From NCBI GenBank assembly GCA_964242415.1, contig CAXTAT010000004.1:216217-280216 (forward strand): 64,000 nucleotides of DNA, given 5' to 3'. The notes under the pieces are model-generated. The model made no database searches and was not told the origin of the DNA. It saw nothing but the letters and a program-made list of their open reading frames with translations. Positions within the stretch are counted from its first letter, which is position 1; the number at the start of each line of letters is the position of its first letter. Below, piece by piece: positions 9,709 through 18,467 of this stretch. Position numbers and translations under genes: made by a program. The stretch is from DASWOJ01 sp964242415. Its GTDB lineage: Bacteria; Pseudomonadota; Alphaproteobacteria; Acetobacterales; Acetobacteraceae.

Positions 9709-10512
9709 ATGGCGGCTTGGGTCCGGTTCGAGCACGACGGCAGGGAGGGGTTCGGCCTGCTGGACCCCGCCGCATCCGGCGCCGGCGATCCCGGCGCGGC
9801 GGCGGCGGCCATCCACGTCCACACCGGCACCCCCTTCGCCTCGGTTCCGGACGGGCGCACGCTGGCCCTGGCGGACGTCCGCCTGCTGCCGCCGGTCCAG
9901 CCCGGCAAGTTCATCGGCCTGTGGAACAACTTCCACGAGCTTGCGGCAAAGCTCGGCACGGCGATCCCCACCGAGCCGTTGTACTTCCTCAAGGCAACGA
10001 GCAGCCTGCTCGCCCCTGGCGGCACGATCCGGCCGCCGCCGGGCTACACGGGAAAAACGGTTTACGAGGGCGAGCTGGGCATCGTCATCGGCCGCCTCTG
10101 CCGCCATGCGGCGGAGGCGGAGGCCGCGGCGGCGATCTTCGGCTACACCTGCGTCAACGACGTGACCGCGCTGGACCTGCTGCAGGCCGACCCGTCCTTC
10201 CCGCAATGGGCGCGCGCCAAGGGCTGCGACAGCTTCGGCCCCTGCGGACCCTGCGTCGTCACCGGGCTGGACCCCATGAGCCTGCGCGTCCGCACGCTGC
10301 TGAACGGGCGGGAGCGGCAGAACTATCCCATCGCCGACATGATCCTGCCGCCGGCCCGCATCGTCAGCCTGCTGTCGCGGGAGATGACGCTTGAGCCGGG
10401 CGACCTGATCGCCTGCGGCACCTCGGTCGGCGTGCTGCCGCTCCGCCCCGGCGCGGTGGTGGAGGTCGTCATTGACGGGATCGGCACGCTGCGAAACGAG
10501 GTGGCGGCATAG
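9709..10512 (+). CDS. Fumarylacetoacetate hydrolase (FAH) family protein
   Basis: This is a 267-residue cytoplasmic enzyme of the FAH fold, which acts on diketo or enol acids with Mg2+. The metal ligands are visible in YEGELGIVIGR and in NDVTALDLLQAD. The loop SFGPCGPCVV and the C-terminal GDLIACGTS-VGVLPL fit the HpcE/2-hydroxyhepta-2,4-dienedioate isomerase branch. The start at 9709 follows an AAGGGGAA ribosome site. It stands alone, divergent from the damaged atoE-like gene. The substrate is not determinable from sequence. Confidence 0.88.
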   Translation: MAAWVRFEHDGREGFGLLDPAASGAGDPGAAAAAIHVHTGTPFASVPDGRTLALADVRLLPPVQPGKFIGLWNNFHELAAKLGTAIPTEPLYFLKATSSLLAPGGTIRPPPGYTGKTVYEGELGIVIGRLCRHAAEAEAAAAIFGYTCVNDVTALDLLQADPSFPQWARAKGCDSFGPCGPCVVTGLDPMSLRVRTLLNGRERQNYPIADMILPPARIVSLLSREMTLEPGDLIACGTSVGVLPLRPGAVVEVVIDGIGTLRNEVAA

Positions 10513-10599
10513 TGCATTTGCCTGTTGCGGGCCATCTTTGTAGCCTGGCGCAGCGGGCGCGAGACACGATCGACAGGTGACGGACAGCGCTTCGGCGGG

Positions 10600-11034
10600 C
10601 TAAATCCCCAGCAGGCGGCGGGACACGGCGATGACGCGGTGCGCCTCGCTCCACAGGTTATATCGCTCCAAGGCGTGCAGCGGCGCGAACTCCGCTGCCG
10701 TCACGTCGCCGCCGGCCTGCGGCGTCCCGCCGGTCCAGCGGGCGGCGAAGTCCAGGATGGTGTAATGGAACTGCACGGCGCCGGCAGGGTCGCAGGTGAT
10801 GCTGTCCACCTGCGCGGCCAGGTGCAGCGGCCCGGCATATAGTCCGGTCTCTTCCAGCAGCTCGCGCCGGGCGCCGGCCTCGGCGGTCTCGCCCAGCTCC
10901 TGCGCGCCGCCGGGAATGCTCCAGGCGCCGGCTGCAGGCGGCTTGCCGCGGCGGACCAGCAGGACGGCATCCCGGCGCAACAGGACGACGCCGAGGCCGA
11001 CCAGGGGGCGGGACGGATACTCGCGGGCGGTCAC
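10600..11034 (-). CDS. Nudix hydrolase
   Basis: This is a 144-residue protein with a complete Nudix box. It begins GGAQELGETAEAGARRE and continues LLEETGL, giving the catalytic RExxEE core. It hydrolyses a nucleoside diphosphate linked to another moiety. The segment PLVGLGVVLLRRDAVLLVRRGK and the small size suggest the ADP-ribose pyrophosphatase or MutT-like group, but the substrate is uncertain. It converges with the FAH gene (88 bp apart). Confidence 0.9.
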   Translation of the reverse strand: MTAREYPSRPLVGLGVVLLRRDAVLLVRRGKPPAAGAWSIPGGAQELGETAEAGARRELLEETGLYAGPLHLAAQVDSITCDPAGAVQFHYTILDFAARWTGGTPQAGGDVTAAEFAPLHALERYNLWSEAHRVIAVSRRLLGI

Positions 11035-11264
11035 TGCGCGGCCCTGGCCGGCTTATTTGCCTGGCGCCGGCAGACCCGCCGCGACCGTCCCGGCGCGTGG
11101 GTTTGGCATCGGCGTGGCGCAGGCTGCATTGCGTGCCATCGTTCGGACTTCAGGGTGCGGCCCCGCCAGGTTGTCGGCCGGCCGCGCCCCAGCTTGCAAG
11201 CCCAGGACTGCGGGCGTATCCGTCGGCCCGTCGTTTTGGAGGCGGACCCACCGAGGGCACGCTT

Positions 11265-12296
11265 ATGGGAAACAGCATGGCCCCTACTCGTCGCGCCACG
11301 CTTGGCGGGCTGCTCACCACGCCGGCGCTGCTGTCCGGGCGGCGCGCCCGCGCCGCCACCCGCACTTTGAAGATCAGCCACCAGTTCCCCGGGGGCGCCA
11401 TCGACCAGGGCGACTTCCGCGACCGCCTGGTTCGCCGGTTCGCCGCCCGTGTCCAGGCGCGCACCAACGGCGAGCTGGATTTCGAGATCTATCCCGGCTC
11501 CTCGCTGATGAAGACCGTCTCGCAGTTCTTCTCGATGCGCCGGGGTGCGTTGGACATGACGCTGTATCCCCTGGCGTATGCCGGCGGCGAGGTGCCGGAG
11601 TTCAACGTCGGCCTGATGCCCTGCCTGGTCACGAGCTATGATCAGGGATTGGCCTGGAAAAACCACCCCATCGGCCAGGAACTGATGAAGGTGCTGGACC
11701 GGCGCGGCGTCCGCATCGTCACCTGGATTTGGCAGGCCGGCGGCGTCGCCTGCCGCAGCGTGCCCGTGGTGCAGCCGGACGACGTGAAGGGCCTCAAGGT
11801 CCGCGGCGGGTCCCGCGAGATGGATCTGATGCTGAAGGCGGTGGGCGGCAGCACCAGCTCGATGCCCAGCGACGAGATTTACGCCGCGATGCAGGCGGGG
11901 GCGCTGGATGCTGCCGTCACCAGCAGCGCCAGCCTGATCAGCTTCCGGCTGGAGGAGATCAGCAAGGCCGTCACCAGTGGGCGCACCGGCAGCTTCTGGT
12001 TCATGCTGGAGCCGCTGCTGATCTCCAACCAGACCTACGACAGCCTTCCGCCGGCGCACCAGACGGCCATCGTCGAGGTCGGCGCCGAGATGGAGGCGTT
12101 CGGCCTGCACGCCGCTCGCGCCGACGACGACGACCTGGAGCGCGTGTTCGGCCAGGCGGGCGTGACGGTGCGCGACATGGACCCGACCGCGATCCGCAAG
12201 TGGACGTTGCTGGCCGAGAGCACGGCCTGGACCGATTTCGCGGCCCGCAGCTCCGCCTGCGCCAGCCTGTTGAAGCTCGCCCAAGGGGTGGCATGA
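11265..12296 (+). CDS. TRAP transporter substrate-binding protein (DctP family), orphan
   Basis: This is a 343-residue periplasmic solute-binding protein. The N-terminus carries a Tat-like signal (T-R-R-A-T-L-G-G followed by a hydrophobic stretch) ending near the RARAA site. The mature protein starts LKISHQFP and contains GLKVRGGSREMD and MPSDEIYAAMQAGALDA, hallmarks of DctP proteins that capture carboxylates. The start is the ATG at 11265; an ATG at 11277 is also possible. No DctQ or DctM membrane subunit lies next to it, so its permease must be elsewhere. Confidence 0.9.
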   Translation: MGNSMAPTRRATLGGLLTTPALLSGRRARAATRTLKISHQFPGGAIDQGDFRDRLVRRFAARVQARTNGELDFEIYPGSSLMKTVSQFFSMRRGALDMTLYPLAYAGGEVPEFNVGLMPCLVTSYDQGLAWKNHPIGQELMKVLDRRGVRIVTWIWQAGGVACRSVPVVQPDDVKGLKVRGGSREMDLMLKAVGGSTSSMPSDEIYAAMQAGALDAAVTSSASLISFRLEEISKAVTSGRTGSFWFMLEPLLISNQTYDSLPPAHQTAIVEVGAEMEAFGLHAARADDDDLERVFGQAGVTVRDMDPTAIRKWTLLAESTAWTDFAARSSACASLLKLAQGVA

Positions 12297-12756
12297 CGGC
12301 ATGGGCGACACGGGATCGGCGCCGCCGTGGGCGCGATCCCGGGGGCTGCTGTCCCGCGCCGGGGCGTGCCGGGCCGGCCGGGCTGGATTGGATCGACGCC
12401 GCCTAATATCAACGGCCCTCTGCTGCAGCCGTTTGCCCACCCTTCGCCCGTCATTGCCCCGTCTGTCATTGCAAGGAGCGCTTGCGATGCGGCAATCCAG
12501 GAGTCGCCAGACCGGAGTGGAGCCCATGCACCCCCTATGCAGCGCCGAAGCCGGCTCGCAATGACCGTGCCTGGACGGCGGCTGATCTCATGCAGCATCG
12601 TAATGGTCAGGGCGGAGGGCCGTTGGCATCAGTCCCACACCGAGATGAATGCCCACCCATGACTACCCACCGTGGATGAAAGATGCCCCATACTGTCAGT
12701 CATAAGCTAACGAATCCCGCCTTGCACCCCAACCTTCATCCGGTGATGCTGCCCTG
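12297..12756. other. Gene-free spacer with repeat copy 2
   Basis: The 460-bp gap between the TRAP binding protein and the FAD oxidoreductase contains the inverted repeat at 12465-12565. Its last 100 bases are comparatively AT-rich (around ACTGTCAGTCATAAGCTAAC) and probably hold the promoter of the downstream operon, but no convincing -35/-10 pair can be assigned. No coding frame there looks real. Confidence 0.5.
12465..12565. repeat. Intergenic inverted repeat, copy 2 of 5
   Basis: The left arm is GTCATTGCAAGGAGCG followed by GCGGCAATCCAGGAG. The right arm ends GCCGGCTCGCAATGAC. The right arm matches the reverse complement of the left arm of copy 3 better than that of copies 1, 4 and 5, which points to sub-types. 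Confidence 0.8.
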
Positions 12757-13881
12757 ATGGATACCCACCCTTTCGACGCCATCGTCGTCGGCGCTGGCAT
12801 CGCAGGCGCGACGGTCGCGGCGCACCTGGCGCGCGACCGCCGGGTTGCGCTGGTGGAGGCTGAGGAGGCGGCGGGCTACCACAGCACCGGGCGCTCGGCC
12901 GCCATCTGGATCCACAACTACGGCCCGCCAGACGTGCGCCTGCTGACCGGCCTGTCCCGCCCGTTCTTCGAGCATCCGCCGGAGGGCTTCGCCGACTCGC
13001 CCATCCTGGCGCAGCGCCCTGTGGTGTTCCTTGCCCCGCCCGAGCAGCGCGACCACCTGGGCCGCCTGCTGGCCGAGGGCACTGGCCTGCGCGAGGCCTC
13101 CATCGAGGAAATCCGCGGCCTGGTCCCGGCGCTGCGCCCCGGCTACGCCGTGCAGGCCGCCATCGAGGAGGACGCCTTCGACATGGACGTGGCCGCCCTG
13201 CACCAGGGCTTCCTGCGCCTGCTCCGCCTGGGTGGCGGCGTCTTGGCGCTGCGCAGCCGCACCGGGACCATCAGCCGGCAGGACGGCCACTGGCACGTCC
13301 AGGTCACGGGCGGCGACGCCTTCACCGCGCCCGTCGTCGTCAACGCCGCCGGCGCCTGGGGCGACGACGTGGCGCGCCAGGCCGGCGCCACCCCGATCGG
13401 CCTGGTCCCCAAGCGCCGCACTGGCGTCGTCATCGACCCGGCGCCCTGGCAGGCGACGCGCTGGCCCATGGTCAACGACGTGGACCACACCTGGTACATC
13501 CGTCCCGAGGCGCGCACCAAGCTCATGGTCAGTCCCGCCGACGAGACCGACATGCACGCGCACGACGTGGCGCCGGACGAGCTGGACGTGGCCATCGCCA
13601 TCGACCGGATGCAGCAGGCGCTCGACATCGAGGTGCGCCGCATCGAGCATAGCTGGGCCGGCCTGCGCACCTTCACCCCCGACCGCAGCCTGGCCTTTGG
13701 CTGGGACGCGGCGGCCGAGGGCTTCTTCTGGTGCGTGGGCCAGGGCGGCTATGGCATCCAGACCTCGCCGGCCGCCGGACAGTTGGTCGCCGATGTCATC
13801 GCCGGGCGCGACCCTGGCCCGGCGGGCGCGATTCTGGACGCGGTCAGCCCGCGCCGCTTCGCCCCGGCCGCGGCGGCGTAG
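12757..13881 (+). CDS. FAD-dependent oxidoreductase (DAO family)
   Basis: This is a 374-residue flavoprotein. It opens with a dinucleotide-binding fold (AIVVGAGIAGATVAAHLA) and an acidic strand end (VALVEAEE), followed by the STGRSAA substrate/FAD segment. Near the C-terminus are TFTPDRSLAFG and the GQGGYGIQTSPAAG motif. Such enzymes oxidise amines, amino acids or 2-hydroxy acids. The next gene (ATP-grasp/Alpha-E) starts 9 bp after its stop, so it is probably cotranscribed with the predicted amidoligase genes. Its substrate might be a product or precursor of that system, which is an inference. The spacer upstream holds repeat copy 2. Confidence 0.9.
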   Translation: MDTHPFDAIVVGAGIAGATVAAHLARDRRVALVEAEEAAGYHSTGRSAAIWIHNYGPPDVRLLTGLSRPFFEHPPEGFADSPILAQRPVVFLAPPEQRDHLGRLLAEGTGLREASIEEIRGLVPALRPGYAVQAAIEEDAFDMDVAALHQGFLRLLRLGGGVLALRSRTGTISRQDGHWHVQVTGGDAFTAPVVVNAAGAWGDDVARQAGATPIGLVPKRRTGVVIDPAPWQATRWPMVNDVDHTWYIRPEARTKLMVSPADETDMHAHDVAPDELDVAIAIDRMQQALDIEVRRIEHSWAGLRTFTPDRSLAFGWDAAAEGFFWCVGQGGYGIQTSPAAGQLVADVIAGRDPGPAGAILDAVSPRRFAPAAAA

Positions 13882-13890
13882 GCCCGCCCG

Positions 13891-16308
13891 GTGGCCGTGC
13901 TGGACGAGATGGTGGACGGCCGCGGCGGGGTCCGCCCGGAATGGCGCGGCGTGCTGGGCGTGTTCGCCTCCATGGACCCGGGCCAGTTGGCGGACCGCGC
14001 GCAACGCCTGGACCGTGCCGCGGAGGAGGAGGGCGGCGCCCCGTCCTGGCGCCTGGACCCGGTGCCGCTGCCGATCTCCCCCGGCGAGTTCGCTGCCCTG
14101 GAGGACGGCCTCTGCCAGCGCGCCCGGCTGCTGGAGGCGGTGCTGGCCGACCTGTACGGCCCGCAGTCGCTGCTGGCCGACGGCGCCCTGCCGCCCGCCC
14201 TGGTGTTCCCCAACCCCGGTTTCCTGCGCGCCTGCCGCGGCACGCCGATGCCCCAGGCGCGCTTCCTGCAAGCCTACGCCGCCGACTTGGTCCGCAGCCC
14301 CGATGGCCAGTGGCGCGTGCTGGCCGACCGCACCGGCGGGGTGCTGGGCATCGGCTACGCCCGCGAATGCCGCCGCCTGCTGGCCCGCGTGCTACCGGAG
14401 CTGTTCCGCACCACCCAGGTCCGCCAGTTGCGTCCGTTCTTCGAGGCCTGGCAGGACGCCCTGCTGCAGGCCGCCCCGCCCCGGGATGGCCGCACGCCCT
14501 ACGTCGCGCTGCTGACCCCCGGCGTCACCGACCCGCACTGGGCCGAGCACCTGTCGCTGTCGCGCGACCTGAACTGCGCCTTGGTCGAGACCCGCGACCT
14601 GACGGTGCGGGCCGGCGTGCTGAACCTCAAGACCCTGCTGGGACTGCAGCCCGTTGACATCCTGCTGCGCCGCCTGCCCGGCGACGCCATTGATCCCCTG
14701 GAGCTGCATGCCCCCGGCGCCGGCGTGACGGGCCTGCTGGACGCCGCCCGCAACGGCGCCGTGCAGGTGCTGAACCATCCCGGCGCCGCGCTGATCGAGG
14801 CGCCCGCCCTTGCCGCCTTCCTGCCCAGCCTAAGCCGCCGCCTGCTGGGCGAGGCATTGCGCCTGGCCACCCTGCCGACCGTCTGGCTCGGCGATGACGG
14901 GGCGCAGCACATGGTGTGCCAGGCGTTCCAGCGGTGGTGCATCCGCCCGGCCCTCGATCCCACCCGCCCGCCGGTGGGGCTGTCCAGCCTGTCTGTCCGG
15001 GACCGCCAGGCGATGAGCGACGCCATCGCCGCCCGGCCCTGGGACTTTGCGGCCTGCACCCATGTCGTGCCCTCCGTGGCGCCCTGCTTCGCCGTGGGGG
15101 GCCTGGCGCCCCGGCCGGTGGTGCTGCGGCTGTTCCTGATGCACGACGGCCACCGCTGGCAGATGATGCAGGGCGGCCTGGCCCGCGTGCTGGAGCCCGG
15201 CGAGCACGTGACCGAGACGCTGCCCGCCAGCGCCCTGTTCAAGGACGTCTGGGTGATGACCCAGGAGCGCGCCGACATCCGCGGGCCGGAGCCGTTGCGG
15301 CAGCCCCGCATCGCCATCCGCCGCAGCGTCGGCGACCTGCCGAGCCGGGTGGCGGACGACTTCTTTTGGCTCGGCCGCTACGTCGAGCGGCTGGACGTGC
15401 AGGCCCGGCTGGGCCGCGCTGGGCTGCTGCGCTCCGCCCGCGGCGCGCCGCTGCCGCGGGAGGTCGCGGAGTCCGGCGTCCTGCTGGCCTGCTTGGCCGA
15501 GACGGGCATGGTCGATGACGAGGACGGCAGCCCGCTGCCGCAGGCCGTGCAGTTGGCGCTGGCGCCGGAGGGGGCGGCCGGGGCTGTCCTGGGCTATGCC
15601 GCCGGGCTGACCGAGGCGCTGCGCGACCGCATGACGCCGGAGACCCACGCCGCCATCACCCACGCCCAGCGCGCCGCCCGGCAGGACATGGACGACGCGA
15701 TCCGCCTGCGCCACGCCGGGCCGGGGGTGGACGGGCTGATGCACGCCATGACCGGCCTGCAGCGCCTGGCGAACACCCTGGCCGGCGTCGCGTCGGAGGG
15801 CATGGTGCGCAGCGGCGGCTGGCTGTTCCTGGACCTGGGGCGGCGGATCGAGCGGGCGTACCTTACCACGCAGATGCTGGCCGTCGTGCTGCAGCAGCCG
15901 GCCGCGCGCATGGACGGCACGCTGCGGCTGCTGCTGGAGCTGTGCGACAGCACCATCACCTACCGCAACCGCTATATGTCCGCCCTGCAGCCCGCCCCGG
16001 TGCTGGACCTGGTGCTGGCCGATCCGGACAACCCACGCGCCCTGGCCTACCAGTTCGCCCAGGCGGCCCAACTGCTGACCCAGGCCGGCTGCGGCTCGCT
16101 GGCTGCCCAGGCGGCGGCGCTGCAGCACCGGACGGAGCGGCTGGTGGATGACGTGCAGCATGCGGCCGACCCGGTGGTCCGCACCGCCGCGCTGTCGCCC
16201 TCGCTGCTCGCCATCGGCGCGCGGACGGGCGGCCTATCGAACGGCGTGACCCGGCGCTTCTTTGCCATGCTGCCCGCGCTGCAGGCGGTGGGCTTCGAGG
16301 TCGCATGA
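13891..16308 (+). CDS. Circularly permuted ATP-grasp / Alpha-E fusion protein
   Basis: This is an 805-residue protein. Residues ~1-475 match the circularly permuted ATP-grasp family (formerly DUF404/DUF407), with LYGPQSLLADGALPPALVF, FPNPGFLRACRG and RTGGVLGIGYA. Residues ~483-805 match the Alpha-E (DUF403) helical domain, which opens LPSRVADDFFWLGRYVERLD and contains RNRYMSAL. The two are often separate neighbouring genes; here they are one frame. The ATP-grasp part is predicted to activate a carboxylate and join it to an amine. The GTG at 13891 is the chosen start and lies 9 bp after the FAD oxidoreductase. The ATG at 13909 is an alternative. The transglutaminase gene follows 10 bp later. 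Confidence 0.9.
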   Translation: MAVLDEMVDGRGGVRPEWRGVLGVFASMDPGQLADRAQRLDRAAEEEGGAPSWRLDPVPLPISPGEFAALEDGLCQRARLLEAVLADLYGPQSLLADGALPPALVFPNPGFLRACRGTPMPQARFLQAYAADLVRSPDGQWRVLADRTGGVLGIGYARECRRLLARVLPELFRTTQVRQLRPFFEAWQDALLQAAPPRDGRTPYVALLTPGVTDPHWAEHLSLSRDLNCALVETRDLTVRAGVLNLKTLLGLQPVDILLRRLPGDAIDPLELHAPGAGVTGLLDAARNGAVQVLNHPGAALIEAPALAAFLPSLSRRLLGEALRLATLPTVWLGDDGAQHMVCQAFQRWCIRPALDPTRPPVGLSSLSVRDRQAMSDAIAARPWDFAACTHVVPSVAPCFAVGGLAPRPVVLRLFLMHDGHRWQMMQGGLARVLEPGEHVTETLPASALFKDVWVMTQERADIRGPEPLRQPRIAIRRSVGDLPSRVADDFFWLGRYVERLDVQARLGRAGLLRSARGAPLPREVAESGVLLACLAETGMVDDEDGSPLPQAVQLALAPEGAAGAVLGYAAGLTEALRDRMTPETHAAITHAQRAARQDMDDAIRLRHAGPGVDGLMHAMTGLQRLANTLAGVASEGMVRSGGWLFLDLGRRIERAYLTTQMLAVVLQQPAARMDGTLRLLLELCDSTITYRNRYMSALQPAPVLDLVLADPDNPRALAYQFAQAAQLLTQAGCGSLAAQAAALQHRTERLVDDVQHAADPVVRTAALSPSLLAIGARTGGLSNGVTRRFFAMLPALQAVGFEVA

Positions 16309-16318
16309 TCGGGCCAGC

Positions 16319-17218
16319 ATGATACTGCGCGTGCAGCACAGCACCGCCTACGCCTATGCCGACCGGGTGGAGCTGGCCGGGCACCAGCTTCATCTGCGCC
16401 CGCGCAGCCTGCCGTGGCAGCGCGTGCTGCAGTTCGGGCTGCTGGCCGACCCGCCGGCGTCCCGCATCATCTGGGGCGCCGACCATTTCGGCAACCCCGT
16501 CGCCTGGCTGTTCCTGGACGACGCCCATGCGGCGCTGCATGTCACGACCGACTCCCTGGTCGAGGTCGTCCGCCGCACCATGCCCGACCCGGCGCAGACG
16601 CCGCCATGGGAGCAGGTCGTGGCCCTGTGCCACCGCGCCGGGGCCGCCGAGGCGGCGGAGTTCGCGTTCGGCAGCGCCAAGGCGCCCTGGCTGCCGGCGG
16701 CCGAAGCGTGGGCGGCCGGCAGCTTCCCGCCGGGCCGGCCCATCCTGGTAGGGCTGCTGGACCTGATGGCGCGCATCGGGCGGGAGTTCCGGTTCCAGTC
16801 CGGCGTCACCACCGTGTCCACCCCGGTCGCCCGGGTGCTGCAGCTTAGGGCAGGGGTCTGCCAGGATTTCGCGCACCTGATGATTTCCGGGCTGCGCTCG
16901 CTGGGACTGCCGGCGCGGTATGTGTCCGGCTACATCCGCACCCGTCCGCCGCCGGGCAAGGAGCGGCTGCGCGGCGCGGACCAGTCGCATGCCTGGGTGG
17001 GCTGCTGGCTAGGGCCGAAGCTGGGGTGGATCGACCTCGATCCCACCAACGACCTGGTCGTGGGGGAGGAGCATGTGGTTCTGGGCTGGGGACGCGACTA
17101 CACCGATGTCAGCCCGGTCCTGGGCGTGCTGCTGGGCGGCGGGGAGCATACGCTGAAGGTGAGCGTGGACATCGAGCCGCAGGACGAGGCACAGACAGCA
17201 GCGGACGCCGCGGATTAG
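16319..17218 (+). CDS. Transglutaminase-like cysteine protease family protein
   Basis: This is a 299-residue protein with an N-terminal beta region (ILRVQHSTAYAYADRV, RPRSLPWQRV) and a transglutaminase core. The triad is complete: C181 in AGVCQDFAH, H224 in SHAWVGCW and D241 in DLDPTND. No signal peptide is visible, so it should be cytoplasmic. It is the third gene of the FAD oxidoreductase / ATP-grasp operon. In this conserved neighbourhood such proteins are thought to act as peptidases or amide-transferring enzymes on the product made by the ATP-grasp partner. The start is the ATG at 16319, 10 bp after the previous stop. Confidence 0.93.
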   Translation: MILRVQHSTAYAYADRVELAGHQLHLRPRSLPWQRVLQFGLLADPPASRIIWGADHFGNPVAWLFLDDAHAALHVTTDSLVEVVRRTMPDPAQTPPWEQVVALCHRAGAAEAAEFAFGSAKAPWLPAAEAWAAGSFPPGRPILVGLLDLMARIGREFRFQSGVTTVSTPVARVLQLRAGVCQDFAHLMISGLRSLGLPARYVSGYIRTRPPPGKERLRGADQSHAWVGCWLGPKLGWIDLDPTNDLVVGEEHVVLGWGRDYTDVSPVLGVLLGGGEHTLKVSVDIEPQDEAQTAADAAD

Positions 17219-17276
17219 AGCACGCTCGGATTAAGCGGCTTTGCTTGAGCTGAACAGATGCTCGCAAAAACAAAGC

Positions 17277-17320
17277 CTAGAGCATGCCTGGTGCCTCTAC
17301 TTGCACCAAACATGCTCTAG
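17277..17320. terminator. Strong 44-bp hairpin between convergent operons
   Basis: CTAGAGCATG at the left pairs perfectly with CATGCTCTAG at the right. Inside it GGTGC pairs with GCACC around an 8-base loop. It lies between the stop of the plus-strand transglutaminase (17218) and the stop of the minus-strand dehydrogenase (17385), the right place for a bidirectional terminator. No U-tract follows. A related half-motif (GAGCACGCTC) occurs 40 bp before it. Confidence 0.6.
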
Positions 17321-17384
17321 CCTGTGCGGCCCGCACGGCCCCTGCGTCATCACGCCGCCTGCTGCGAAGCGCCGACCACGAACA

Positions 17385-18467
17385 TCAGGGCGGCGTCAGG
17401 CCCAAGCCTTCGCCAGTGGCCTTGATCGCCGCCCAGGTCTCCGGCTGCAGCGGCACCCCGCCATGCAGCCGCGCGGCCCGGGTGCGCGCCTCGGCGTCGC
17501 CGGGCACCAGGACCTCGCCGTCCGCGGCAGCGGGGCGGGAGGCGCGCACCCACTCGGCATACTCCCGGGCGGTCTGGGCGAAGCCGGCGGCGCCGAAGTG
17601 GCCGGGGTCGAGGTAGATCGACACCATGCCGTTGACGATGCCGCCGCGCTTGCCGCCAGGCACCGGGCTGGCGGTGGGGCTGCCGGCGAAGCAGCCCGCC
17701 AGGATCTCGCACATGAAGGCGATGCCGGACCCCTTGTGGCCGCCGAACGCCCGCAGCGCGCCGGGGCCGTTGCCGGGATCGCGGACGCGGGTGCCCTCGA
17801 TGGGGCCGTACAGCACCGCGGGATCGCCGGACAGCGCGCCGTCCGGGCCGATCAGCGCGTCACCGGGAATGGGCTTGCCGCCGTTGCTGGCGACCAGGAC
17901 CTTGCCCTCGGCGACGATGCTGGTGGCGAAATCCAGCAGCAGCGGCGGGCCGTCCGGCTGCGGCACGCCGATGCACAGCGGGTTGGTGCCGAACCGCCGG
18001 TCCACTCCGCCGAACGGCGCCACGATCTCCCCCATGCCGACGTTGACGAAGTGGATGCTGACCAGCCCGGCGGCCGCCGCACGCTCCGCCCAGTCGCCGA
18101 TGCGGCCAATGTGCCCGCTGTTGCGTAGCGTCACCACCGCCAGCCCGGCGGCACGCGCCTTGGCAATCCCGAGATCGACTGCAGCAGGCCCGATGGTCTG
18201 GCCAAAGCCCAGGTTGCCGTCCAGCACGGCATGCGTCGCGCTCTCGACCACCACGGTCGGCTGCTGCCCGGCGCGGACGCGGCCATTGCCGAGCCACTCC
18301 ACGTAGCGCGGCACCCGGATCACGCCGTGGCTGTCGTGCCCGGCCAGGTTGGCGGACACCAGGTGCAGGCCGATCCGCGCCGCCTCCTCGGCATCGCAGC
18401 CGGCGGCGGCGAAGATCTCGGCGATGAATGTCCGCAGCGTGCCGGCGGGGACCGTTACCGCATCCAT
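17385..18467 (-). CDS. Ldh2/malate dehydrogenase-type NAD(P)-dependent oxidoreductase
   Basis: This is a 360-residue protein of the malate/L-lactate/ureidoglycolate dehydrogenase family, whose NAD-binding fold differs from the Rossmann type. Recognisable parts are NLAGHDSHGVIRVPRYVEW, TLRNSGHIGRIGDWAE, GVDRRFGTNPLCIGVP and FGGHKGSGIAF. It reduces or oxidises 2-hydroxy/2-keto acids in the cytoplasm; the true substrate is unclear. Its ATG overlaps the TGA of the SDR gene (TGATG), so the two are translationally coupled. Confidence 0.92.
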   Translation of the reverse strand: MDAVTVPAGTLRTFIAEIFAAAGCDAEEAARIGLHLVSANLAGHDSHGVIRVPRYVEWLGNGRVRAGQQPTVVVESATHAVLDGNLGFGQTIGPAAVDLGIAKARAAGLAVVTLRNSGHIGRIGDWAERAAAAGLVSIHFVNVGMGEIVAPFGGVDRRFGTNPLCIGVPQPDGPPLLLDFATSIVAEGKVLVASNGGKPIPGDALIGPDGALSGDPAVLYGPIEGTRVRDPGNGPGALRAFGGHKGSGIAFMCEILAGCFAGSPTASPVPGGKRGGIVNGMVSIYLDPGHFGAAGFAQTAREYAEWVRASRPAAADGEVLVPGDAEARTRAARLHGGVPLQPETWAAIKATGEGLGLTPP

